From: Eubacteriaceae bacterium UBA7485
GTDB taxonomy: Bacteria; Bacillota; Clostridia; Eubacteriales; Eubacteriaceae
Reading direction: 5' to 3'
Length of the DNA: 6,077 nucleotides
NCBI GenBank assembly: GCA_002478485.1
Contig: DLOL01000104.1
Location: forward strand, 1 to 6,077
In this document: positions 1 to 5,359 of the stretch, piece after piece
Numbering within the stretch: the stretch's first letter is position 1
Layout of the letters: every line of letters starts with the position of its first letter
Notes under the pieces: generated by a model
What the model was told of the DNA's origin: nothing
Seen by the model: only the letters and a program-made list of their open reading frames with translations
Databases searched by the model: none
Program-made: the position numbers and the translations under genes

Positions 1-150
1 GAAACGACTGAACAGGAAAGCTACAAAGCAATCAAATGTAATCCCTCTGGGATAGGGCTTGTGAATAGCCATAAGCCACTTACGTTGTTTTTCGAAGCCA
101 CGCCTGATGGCGAGGTGACGAAGACATCAGACGTGGTAATTCACTCGTAA
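1..150 (+). CDS. 3' end of an unidentified gene (partial)
   Basis: The frame is open from the first base and ends at TAA 148-150, giving 49 residues with a plausible protein composition; the last residues read DVVIHS. The start lies outside the window. I do not recognise the family. There is no signal peptide, membrane segment or cysteine motif in the visible part. It runs in the same direction as the regulator and recT genes that follow 40 bases later, so it may belong to the same prophage-derived block. It could also be a chance open frame, because 150 bases is short. Confidence 0.4.
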   Translation, partial: ETTEQESYKAIKCNPSGIGLVNSHKPLTLFFEATPDGEVTKTSDVVIHS

Positions 151-177
151 CAGGCGGTAAGCCGAACCTGTGGATAT

Positions 178-181
178 GGAG
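178..181 (+). promoter_or_regulatory. Ribosome binding site of the first XRE gene
   Basis: GGAG sits eight bases before ATG 190. It supports 190 as the original start of the regulator gene even though that frame closes early at TGA 352-354 because of a frameshift. Confidence 0.5.
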
Positions 182-189
182 ACAATAAA

Positions 190-655
190 ATGCCTGACAA
201 CAATATACACGTGCTGAGACTGGCGAAGAAGCTGACGAAACTGGAGCTTTCCGTGCAGAGCGGAGTCACCAATCCGCTGATCGCTAGGCTTGAAAGCGGA
301 AAGCAGATGTGTACGCGCAAAGGGAATTGCGGAGGCGCTTGGATACCCCATTGAGGAAGTGGCGATTATGGATTCGGACTATATCTACACGCTCCGGGAG
401 TCCGATCTTATCGGAAACGGCGGTACGTTCCCCGTTATGGTGGATGAGGTGGATAACAGACTTTACCGTATCCTGTCGGAGAAGGGAATTACTCTGAACA
501 AGTTTGCGGACAGCCCGAAAATGTCAAGAACCACAGCGAAGAACCTTTTGAGCGGAAAGAGCCTGCTGGAAAGCATGCCGCTGCGCGATGTATACTGGAT
601 TGCCGATTATCTGGAAATGAAGCCGGAAGATCTGTTTGTCCATAAGGATGAGTAG
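190..655 (+). pseudogene. XRE/Cro-family regulator, frameshifted
   Basis: From ATG 190 the first frame encodes an XRE-type helix-turn-helix start: a hydrophobic first helix, then SGVTNPLIARLESGK, which fits the recognition helix and the conserved ESGK turn of the family. Right after this (about 307-320) the homology moves to the next frame, which continues GIAEALGYPIEEV, the usual last helix of the domain, and stays open to TAG 653-655. Only nine residues separate the ESG turn from the IA pair when the frames are joined, against about eleven in typical members, so a loss of two or five bases fits. The later part (about 450-640) looks like a second, divergent XRE domain (RLYRILSEKGITLNKFAD, then MKPEDLF). 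Such proteins are DNA-binding repressors, often of prophages. The gene ends overlapping the next regulator by eight bases (ATGAGTAG), so the two were probably translated as a coupled pair. Broken as read, unless a sequencing error or programmed shift restores it. Confidence 0.65.
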
Positions 656-928
656 CCAAACCGGGTTCGCGAACTCAGGGAGGAAAGACATCTGACCGTT
701 GAGGAGCTTGCAAAGCTTGCCGGAATGAGCTATGTCACGGTCGCCCACATCGATTCGAACGGACAGAAGCTCGGCGACAGTCCGTAACCTCATGTCCTGA
801 GGCTTACGAAGGTGCTGGGCGTAAAGGAAAACGAACTTCTTGATCCGGAACAGTACAAGGCCTATCCGTCCATCCCGGTGCCAAGGGGGAAGGATGATGA
901 AATAGGCGAGATAGACGGAGAAAAGTGA
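648..928 (+). pseudogene. Second XRE/Cro-family regulator, frameshift plus stop
   Basis: An ATG at 648 lies inside the end of the upstream gene and gives M-S-S-Q. One extra A in the CAAAC run near 657-660 would join it to the next frame, which reads NRVRELREERHLTVEELAKL and then SYVTVAHIDSN: a good XRE helix-turn-helix with the helix 2 LAKLAG box. That frame then hits TAA at 785-787, continues HVLRLTKVLGVKENELLDP (the usual final helix of the domain) and ends at TGA 926-928. So at least two lesions are visible, one frameshift and one nonsense codon. Its stop overlaps the GTG start proposed for recT by four bases (GTGA), which suggests the three genes once formed one operon. Role inferred: transcriptional repressor of the prophage block. 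The family call is fairly safe; the function of the product today is probably lost. Confidence 0.65.
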
Positions 929-1686
929 CAACCGTCTGGACGAGTGGGTGCGGAACGATCAAGAGCCTCGTCAACCAGATGAAGCCCGAGATTGCGAAGG
1001 CTCTTCCGAAGAGCGGAATCACGGCGGACCGCTTTGTGAGAATCGTGCAGTCATCCATTTCGAAGACCCCGAAACTCCAGGAATGCAGCCCGGAAAGCTT
1101 TCTTGGAGCGATGATGACAGCCGCTCAGCTCGGGATTGAGCCGGACAGCGCACTTGGTCAGGGATATATCCTTCCCTATGACACGAAACAGGGAATGAAG
1201 GCGCAGTTCCAACTGGGCTATACGGGCCATATCAATCTCGCGTACCGCAGCGACCAGGTGACGAACATCCAGGCGCACGCCGTTCATGAAAATGATGAAT
1301 TTTCGGTGGAATACAGCCTTCATCCGGATATCCGGCATATTCCCTGCTATGACAGGGACCGCGGACCTGTGAAGCTGTATTATGCGGCCTGGACGGGTCT
1401 GAACGGAACTTTCGGGTACAGTGTGAGAACACTGGATGAAATCAAACGTCATCGCGACAAATATTCAAAGTCCGCTAATAAAGAAAAAGGACCGTGGCTG
1501 ACTGCATTCGATGCCATGGCCAAAAAGACGGTTATCAAGGAAGCTCTCAAGACCGCGCCGCTTGTAACCGAGCTGATGAGAGGGGTCAACGCCGATGAGT
1601 CAGTGCGGAGCATTACCTCAGACCAGGCGGATGATGTTCTGGACCGTCCGAACGATGAAGTGATTTACGAAGTTGAGACTGAATGA
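925..1686 (+). CDS. recT: RecT-family single-strand annealing recombinase
   Basis: The 253-residue product matches the phage RecT family. RecT proteins bind single-stranded DNA and promote strand annealing and invasion, usually beside a RecE-type exonuclease; no exonuclease gene is visible here. Family landmarks are LGIEPDSALGQGYILPY (about residues 69-85), QFQLGYTGHINLAYRS (94-109), HENDEF (121-126), a dKYSkSa element (179-184) and the late PW...FDAMAKKTVIKEALK block (190-209). A loosely conserved acidic tail follows. GTG 925 is the first available start after an in-frame stop at 898-900; GGAG at 917-920 lies four bases before it. The first ten residues (TTVWTSGCG) look unlike RecT, whereas another frame over 927-950 reads DNRLDEWVRN, which looks more natural, so the N-terminus may itself be frame-damaged. 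ATG 979 is a fallback start. The rest of the gene is uninterrupted. Confidence 0.9.
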   Translation: MTTVWTSGCGTIKSLVNQMKPEIAKALPKSGITADRFVRIVQSSISKTPKLQECSPESFLGAMMTAAQLGIEPDSALGQGYILPYDTKQGMKAQFQLGYTGHINLAYRSDQVTNIQAHAVHENDEFSVEYSLHPDIRHIPCYDRDRGPVKLYYAAWTGLNGTFGYSVRTLDEIKRHRDKYSKSANKEKGPWLTAFDAMAKKTVIKEALKTAPLVTELMRGVNADESVRSITSDQADDVLDRPNDEVIYEVETE

Positions 1687-1691
1687 TTTAG

Positions 1692-1715
1692 ACGGAGCCT
1701 GCGGGCTCCGTTTTT
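1692..1715 (+). terminator. Intrinsic terminator after recT
   Basis: A perfect eight-base-pair stem, ACGGAGCC (1692-1699) with GGCTCCGT (1704-1711), has the four-base loop TGCG and leads into a run of five T. It begins six bases after the recT stop and separates the prophage block from the AbiE operon. Confidence 0.9.
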
Positions 1716-1743
1716 CAATAATTACATGCAAAATTCAAAAATC

Positions 1744-1797
1744 GTCTGTTGCAAACTATTATAAATTTTCCTCCCATACAGTATAATGATAGCAGAC
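1744..1797. promoter_or_regulatory. Imperfect inverted repeat over the abiE promoter, possible operator
   Basis: GTCTG (1744-1748) is mirrored by CAGAC (1793-1797), and inside these arms CTATTATA (1756-1763) is partly mirrored by TATAATGATAG (1782-1792). The right arm covers the -10 box. AbiEi antitoxins of this family are known to repress their own operon by binding inverted repeats upstream, so this is a reasonable candidate operator. The arms are short and imperfect, so chance is possible. Confidence 0.3.
1759..1787 (+). promoter_or_regulatory. Likely promoter of the AbiE operon
   Basis: A consensus -10 box TATAAT lies at 1782-1787. Seventeen bases upstream is TTATAA (1759-1764), a weak match to the -35 consensus. 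It is the best sigma-A-like site between the recT terminator and the abiEi start and would leave a leader of about 40 bases. Confidence 0.55.
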
Positions 1798-1834
1798 AAT
1801 ATTTTAACTTTGCGTGTAGAAAGTTGGTACCAAT

Positions 1835-2440
1835 TTGAATAAAAAGGAAATTGCAAAAAAAGTAATTATAAATAACGGCGGCATTGCGAAAACCGTTGAC
1901 TTTGTTGCAGAAGGCATAAAAAATTACGAAGTTGCAGCGCTTTGTAAGGACGGTCATATTGACAGAATCCGCAGGGGTTTTTATCAGCTTCCTCACAGCA
2001 TTCAAATAACAGAAGAGCAATTGCTGCAAGAGTTTCTTCCGCAAGGAATTGTTTGCGTTGAGTCCGCTTTGTTTCATTATGGGTATAGTGACTTCGCTCC
2101 TCGTGAATGGTCTGTTGCTGTTCCGAGGACGGCATCCCGTTCTGTAAAGAGAATAGAAGAATTTCGGATTAAGGCTTACTATATTCAAAAGGATTTTTTA
2201 CAAATCGGAAAAGTGGCAGATAGCTTTAACGGCGTGACGCTTGCCGTGTATGACCGGGAGAGAACGATATGCGATTGCTTCAAATATCGTACAAAGCTGG
2301 ACAATGAAACTTTCAATAAAGCTGTCAACGCTTATGTTGCTGATAAAAATAAAAATCTTGCGAACCTTTCAAAGTACGCAAGAGAAATGAAGCTATATAC
2401 AAAAATTATGAATGTAATGGAGGTGCTGCTCAATGGCTGA
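1835..2440 (+). CDS. abiEi: AbiEi-family antitoxin (type IV toxin-antitoxin)
   Basis: The 201-residue product fits AbiEi antitoxins: an N-terminal winged-helix domain (residues about 1-52) ending in the RRGFYQLP element, then a C-terminal domain with VESALFHYG (75-83), VAVPR (94-98) and the characteristic VYDRERTICDCFK (138-150). In AbiE systems AbiEi opposes the AbiEii nucleotidyltransferase without forming a stable complex with it (type IV) and represses the operon through its winged helix. TTG 1835 is chosen because an in-frame TAG at 1817-1819 excludes anything further upstream and no ATG lies near the domain start; the ribosome site is weak (AGAAAG, 1818-1823). The end overlaps the toxin gene by eight bases, the usual coupled layout. 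No truncation or lesion is seen. Confidence 0.88.
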   Translation: MNKKEIAKKVIINNGGIAKTVDFVAEGIKNYEVAALCKDGHIDRIRRGFYQLPHSIQITEEQLLQEFLPQGIVCVESALFHYGYSDFAPREWSVAVPRTASRSVKRIEEFRIKAYYIQKDFLQIGKVADSFNGVTLAVYDRERTICDCFKYRTKLDNETFNKAVNAYVADKNKNLANLSKYAREMKLYTKIMNVMEVLLNG

Positions 2441-3350
2441 TATCGCCGCATCCGTGCTTGCGAGATTAAAAAATAAGGCGAAAGAAAGCGGACGAAGTTA
2501 TCAGCTTTGTTTGCAGCTTTTCTGTCAAGAAGAGTTTCTGCGGCGTTTGGAGAAATCTAAATATACTGAGAACCTTGTACTCAAAGGAGGGCTGTTTATA
2601 TATTCCGTTACTGACTTTGACAGCCGCGTAACTGTCGATGTGGATTTTCTTCTTCGGAAAGTACCCAATACACCTGAACAGTTGAAGCCTGTGTTGGAAG
2701 AAATTATTAACACGCTTACCGGCAATGATTTTATCGCATTTGAAATTAAAGATATTGAACCTATTGCCGTAGCCAAGAAATACGCCGGTATCAGTGCTTC
2801 CCTTATAGCACGAATCAAAAACACAAGAACGCCGTTTGGCATTGACTTTGGTGTGGGCGACGTCATTGTACCGAAACAGGAAAAGAGGAAAATTCCAACG
2901 CAACTTGATGATTTTACTGCTCCGACGGTAAGCACCTATTCTCTTGAAACAACGATTGCTGAAAAGATTGACGCAATTCTCAGCCTTATGGAATTTTCCA
3001 GCCGAATGAAGGATTACTACGATATTTACTATCTTGCAAATAAGTTTGATTTTGACGGAGTGACACTTACGGAAGCGTTAAGAAGAACCTTTGAAAATCG
3101 TGGACATGACTTTACTGTAGAGCAGTTTGAACAGGTTATGGCTTTTGACAGTGATAACGCAATGCAAAAGAAATGGAAAGCATTTTGCCGAAAGATCGAT
3201 ATAAAGACGGATGATTTCAGCACAGTACTGAGAACGATAAAAACTTTTCTTATGAAACCATTTATGTCGGCAACTGAAAACAAAGAATTTGATGAACAAT
3301 GGTCGGCTCAAAACAGTAATTGGAACTACGGAGGAAATAACAATTGCTAG
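2433..3350 (+). CDS. abiEii: AbiEii/AbiGii-family nucleotidyltransferase toxin
   Basis: The 305-residue product has the length and motif order of AbiEii toxins, members of the DNA polymerase beta-like nucleotidyltransferase superfamily. Motif I is LKGG (50-53), followed by the metal-binding DVDF (69-72); IDFGVGD (137-143) supplies the third acidic site; ETTIAEKIDAIL (172-183) and RMKDYYDIYYL (191-201) match the conserved lysine and YDIYDL-like motif IV. Members are reported to block growth by nucleotide transfer, with tRNA modification shown for related toxins; the target here cannot be read from sequence. ATG 2433 is preceded by GGAGG (2419-2423) and lies inside the abiEi stop region. Together the pair should act as phage-abortive-infection or plasmid-stabilising module. 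The last fifteen residues are low-complexity (rich in N, W, G) and contain the ribosome site for the next frame. Confidence 0.9.
   Translation: MADIAASVLARLKNKAKESGRSYQLCLQLFCQEEFLRRLEKSKYTENLVLKGGLFIYSVTDFDSRVTVDVDFLLRKVPNTPEQLKPVLEEIINTLTGNDFIAFEIKDIEPIAVAKKYAGISASLIARIKNTRTPFGIDFGVGDVIVPKQEKRKIPTQLDDFTAPTVSTYSLETTIAEKIDAILSLMEFSSRMKDYYDIYYLANKFDFDGVTLTEALRRTFENRGHDFTVEQFEQVMAFDSDNAMQKKWKAFCRKIDIKTDDFSTVLRTIKTFLMKPFMSATENKEFDEQWSAQNSNWNYGGNNNC
3330..3334 (+). promoter_or_regulatory. Strong ribosome binding site inside the abiEii 3' end
   Basis: GGAGG lies eight bases before ATT 3343, in the frame of the following stub. A site this good with no ATG, GTG or TTG of that frame behind it suggests that the start codon of the next gene was ATG and has changed to ATT, or that an unusual ATT start is used. 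Confidence 0.5.
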
Positions 3351-3507
3351 AATACAATCGGTCGAACCCAATATTGCAGATCTTGCAAATGGATGGCTAA
3401 AATCATACAAACTTGATTATAAGTTAGAGCAGGAATCCTTAAACGTCGAAATCGATCAGGCACTCAATGATTATTATTCCAAGAACGAATGCGTTAAGGT
3501 TGTATAA
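3343..3507 (+). pseudogene. N-terminal stub of a larger protein, perhaps restriction/methylase type
   Basis: The frame reads IARIQSVEPNIADLANGWLK and then KLDYKLEQESLNVEIDQAL, and stops at TAA 3505-3507 after about 54 residues. From memory of clostridial proteins this opening resembles the N-terminus of large SAM-dependent adenine methylase/restriction-type proteins, in which a glycine-rich stretch and a nuclease-like EYKG segment follow; here the match ends after DYYSKN and the last residues (ECVKVV) look unrelated. That recollection is not a search result. Translation may begin at ATT 3343 behind a GGAGG, or at TTG 3289/ATG 3292 within abiEii, which lack a ribosome site. The overlap with abiEii suggests a third operon member that was cut by a deletion. 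It could alternatively be a genuine small protein of unknown role. Confidence 0.45.
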
Positions 3508-3610
3508 TTAGATCAAAGATGGGAAAAGCAGAACGCACATACTTCCTTACTGACATTGCAAACTCCTTGTACAGATTTCAAATTCGAGTTAAGATGTTTC
3601 GAACAAACAC
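3508..3610. other. Gap between the stub and the terminator; no recognisable gene
   Basis: This stretch may hold rejoined sequence from behind the deletion that cut the upstream stub. One short frame from ATG 3519 to TAA 3624-3626 (35 residues) runs into the terminator stem and has no ribosome site, so I do not call it a gene. Confidence 0.35.
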
Positions 3611-3648
3611 CCCGCAAGTCCGGTAAACCGGATGTGCGGGCTTTTTTT
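3611..3648 (+). terminator. Strong intrinsic terminator closing the AbiE block
   Basis: CCCGCA (3611-3616) pairs with TGCGGG (3635-3640); after one A-G mismatch the stem continues GTCCGG with CCGGAT (one G-T wobble) around the loop TAAA. Seven T follow at 3642-3648. Confidence 0.9.
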
Positions 3649-3721
3649 ACACATCAACCCCGGCGGTAATAATTGTAAAATAAATAATAAAATGAGATAA
3701 TAAGGTAAAGAGCTATTACAG

Positions 3722-3750
3722 TTGTCAATAATAATAGTTTTAAATAGATT
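3722..3750 (+). promoter_or_regulatory. Possible promoter upstream of the IS607-type tnpA
   Basis: TTGTCA (3722-3727) matches five of six -35 bases, and seventeen bases later TAGATT (3745-3750) matches four of six -10 bases. Several further TATAAT strings lie closer to the gene (3763-3768, 3771-3776) but lack good -35 partners; the strong AT richness makes any call here uncertain. Confidence 0.35.
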
Positions 3751-3754
3751 TAAT

Positions 3755-3792
3755 ATACAATATATAATGATATAATCGATTATATATTGTAT
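3755..3792. repeat. Nested palindrome at the left side of the IS607-type element
   Basis: ATACAATATATAAT (3755-3768) is followed after ten bases by its perfect reverse complement (3779-3792). Between and overlapping them is a perfect 16-base palindrome, ATATAATCGATTATAT (3770-3785). The structure ends about ten bases before the tnpA ATG. It may be a binding site for the MerR-like domain of TnpA (left-end recognition or autoregulation). AT-rich DNA makes short palindromes cheap, but a 14-base perfect arm plus a 16-base core is more than expected by chance. Confidence 0.6.
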
Positions 3793-3801
3793 TATTTTTA
3801 T

Positions 3802-4323
3802 ATGATTGATCACGATAAGAAGGTTTACTCATCTGGAGAGTTTGCTGCGAAAATCGGTGTGGACCGAAGAACAGTTCAGAGATGGGACAGTAACGGCACT
3901 CTTCCTGCCAAGCGAAAGATATCCGGACATCGCTACTACACGGACGAAGACGTCCGCAAGGTGCTGAACAAGGCTGAAGAACCTGTGCTGAAAAGAAAAA
4001 ATGTTATCTATGCCAGAGTCTCATCTGCTGGTCAGAAGAACGACCTGAAGCATCAGACGGAATTCCTTCGGGAATTCTGCAACGCCAGAGGCGTTGTTAT
4101 CTCTGAAGTGCTGGAAGATATCGGATCCGGGCTGAACGATAAAAGAAAGAACTGGAACAGGCTGCTTTACGATGTGATGGACAAGAAGATTGGAACAATC
4201 TACATCGCTCACAAAGACCGCTTTGTACGATTCGGATTTGACTGGTTCGCTTCCATGTGCGAGCACTTTGGAAGTGAAATCTTTTCCGGATCAATTCGTA
4301 AGATATCCTGTAAAAAATTGTGA
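3802..4323 (+). pseudogene. tnpA: IS607-family serine recombinase TnpA, C-terminally truncated
   Basis: From ATG 3802 the product is 173 residues. Residues about 8-50 form the MerR-like winged helix of IS607 transposases (SGEFAAKIGVDRRTVQRWDS, then SGHRYYTDEDV). The serine recombinase domain starts at NVIYARVSSAGQKNDLKHQ (67-85), with R72 and S74 in the catalytic positions by analogy with resolvases; EDIGSGLNDKRKNW (105-118) and HKDRFVRFGFDWF (137-149) are typical IS607 motifs. The match stops near residue 160 (HFGSEI); the expected LNN...ELVxDLxSI and the C-terminal YGLRKY segment are absent and replaced by thirteen unrelated residues. About 40 residues are missing, so transposition activity is probably lost. 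An in-frame TTG at 3787 would add five residues; neither start has a clear ribosome site. The partner gene tnpB, normally immediately downstream, is missing. Confidence 0.85.
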
Positions 4324-4350
4324 TAAGATAGACCATGTAATTAAGAATGT

Positions 4351-4387
4351 GACGCATTTTCACCATTGGTGTGAAATGCGTCTTTTT
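4351..4387 (+). terminator. Terminator-like hairpin directly upstream of fic
   Basis: GACGCATTT (4351-4359) pairs perfectly with AAATGCGTC (4374-4382), and CACC with GGTG inside it, with a small internal loop (T against TG), the apical loop ATT, and five T at 4383-4387. It is only 21 bases before the fic start, leaving no space for a separate promoter behind it. It may end tnpA transcription, act as a conditional attenuator, or be an inverted-repeat operator for fic. Confidence 0.75.
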
Positions 4388-4397
4388 ACTTAACAAA

Positions 4398-4403
4398 AAG
4401 GAG
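4398..4403 (+). promoter_or_regulatory. Ribosome binding site of fic
   Basis: AAGGAG lies five bases before ATG 4409, an efficient site. It fixes the start and shows that the gene is built for good translation when transcribed. Confidence 0.85.
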
Positions 4404-4408
4404 AATCG

Positions 4409-5020
4409 ATGGTAAATATTCTGGAAAACAGGCTCGGGATCGATACGGAAGCCGATCTCGCAAGGGAAGAAGAGAGAATTACGAAAAGAAAAGCGGTCGA
4501 ACTCCTCACAGGCGGCAGCCTTGAAACCATGGAGGCTGGCACTTTCCGGACTCTACAGTATATCCATTGGTATTTATTTTCAGATGTGTATCCGTTTGCG
4601 GGAAAAATCCGCAAGGTTGACATTTCGAAGGGTTCCACGTTTTTTGCTCCCCTTCGTTTTCTCGACCAGAGCCTCCAGGCAGTTGAAGAAATGCCATTGG
4701 AAACAGTCGATCAAATTATAGAAAAATATGTGGAGATGAATATCGTCCATCCTTTCAGGGATGGAAACGGCCGCAGCATGAGAATCTGGCTTAAACATAT
4801 GCTTGAGAAAAAGACAGGGATGGTTGTGGACTGGTCTAAAATCAGCCGGGAAGACTACCTTTCTGCAATGGAAAGAAGTCCTGTCAAAGATATCGAGATT
4901 AAGCATTATCTTAAAAACGCCCTGACCGAACCTGGAAATGATAGAGAGTTTCTCAGAAGAAATATCGATACAAGCTATTATTACGAAGGTTACAATCAGT
5001 TTTCTACAGATGAATTGTAA
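4409..5020 (+). CDS. fic: Class III Fic AMP-transferase with C-terminal inhibitory helix
   Basis: The 203-residue product is a full-length Fic-domain protein. The signature HPFRDGNGR is complete at 114-122: H114 is the catalytic base and the rest binds the ATP phosphates. KGSTFFAP (74-81) corresponds to the substrate-binding flap, TFRTLQYIHWYLFSDVYPFAGKIRKV (45-70, given here as a segment) to the first helices, and the conserved AMERSP lies at 153-158. Near the C-terminus S189-YYY-E193-G194 matches the (S/T)xxxE(G/N) inhibitory motif, which places it in class III with the Neisseria meningitidis enzyme; there E blocks productive ATP binding until relieved by oligomer change and autoAMPylation. 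Related class III enzymes AMPylate DNA gyrase or topoisomerase IV; the target here is inferred only. Cytosolic, no signal peptide. It stands behind a truncated tnpA and in front of an antitoxin remnant. No lesion is visible, so it may be active. Confidence 0.93.
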   Translation: MVNILENRLGIDTEADLAREEERITKRKAVELLTGGSLETMEAGTFRTLQYIHWYLFSDVYPFAGKIRKVDISKGSTFFAPLRFLDQSLQAVEEMPLETVDQIIEKYVEMNIVHPFRDGNGRSMRIWLKHMLEKKTGMVVDWSKISREDYLSAMERSPVKDIEIKHYLKNALTEPGNDREFLRRNIDTSYYYEGYNQFSTDEL

Positions 5021-5023
5021 AAA

Positions 5024-5179
5024 ATGAGAAGTCACAAATCACAACACCAAAAGAAATCGTAACTTCCTTGGGTCTCTCGGCAGGAGATAAATGAGACAAA
5101 AGCCCAGATTGTTGAATCCGGAAAAAGACCGGTATTTGATAACGCCGATGATCTCTTTGCTGCTCTTGAGGAGGATTGA
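5024..5179 (+). pseudogene. AbrB/MazE-like antitoxin remnant, internally deleted
   Basis: Starting three bases after the fic stop, ATG 5024 gives M-R-S, and a neighbouring frame continues ITTPKEIVTSLGLSAGDK (5038-5091), the swapped-hairpin opening of AbrB/MazE/SpoVT antitoxins. That frame stops at TGA 5092-5094. The next frame then reads AQIVESGKRP followed by VFDNADDLFAALEED and TGA 5177-5179, a tail typical of short antitoxins (the toxin-binding end). The middle of the protein is missing, so I infer one internal deletion near 5090-5098 plus frameshifts. AbrB-type proteins bind DNA as dimers and repress their operon; a full gene would have been the likely partner of a toxin, perhaps one that once followed. 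It is not evident that it served Fic, since class III Fic proteins carry their own inhibition. Confidence 0.6.
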
Positions 5180-5359
5180 AAAACAAGAATTGATGCTTCT
5201 GACTCAGGGATTGCATTTGATGAACAGAAAGTACGAATATTGCAGAACAATCAATTTCTGCACTTTGTAAAATTGGACATTCAGTATATATGCTAATGTA
5301 AAGAGAATAATTTATTTTCTTTCAGGTCAGAAAACAGTTTTTCCCTGTTAAAAAGTAAC
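5180..5359. other. Gene-poor stretch behind the antitoxin remnant
   Basis: The frame directly after the antitoxin stop stays open for 38 codons (TRIDASDSGIAFDEQ...) up to TAA 5294-5296, but has no start or ribosome site and matches nothing I know. It could be a toxin remnant. Further on, CTGTT at 5345-5349 can pair with either AACAG at 5333-5337 or AACAG at 5357-5361, a pair of mutually exclusive stems just before the large hairpin. Confidence 0.35.

Noticed and set aside
307..322. Programmed frameshift in the first XRE gene
   Set aside because: No classical slippery heptamer followed by a stem is seen, the spacing between conserved parts is short by about two residues, and the next gene is also broken, so mutation is simpler.
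524..1058. Long minus-strand open frames opposite the regulators and the recT start
   Set aside because: They lie opposite sequences with clear XRE and RecT homology, and their translations show no family features; they are shadows of the plus-strand codon pattern.
1051..1452. 133-codon minus-strand frame opposite recT
   Set aside because: recT is strongly supported on the plus strand over the whole stretch; no ribosome site or recognisable domain on the minus strand.
2466..2935. Two minus-strand frames of about 140 codons opposite abiEii
   Set aside because: abiEii has all expected catalytic motifs on the plus strand; the antisense products are low-complexity shadows.
3519..3626. 35-codon frame before the terminator
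   Set aside because: No ribosome site, no recognised similarity, and it ends inside the terminator stem.
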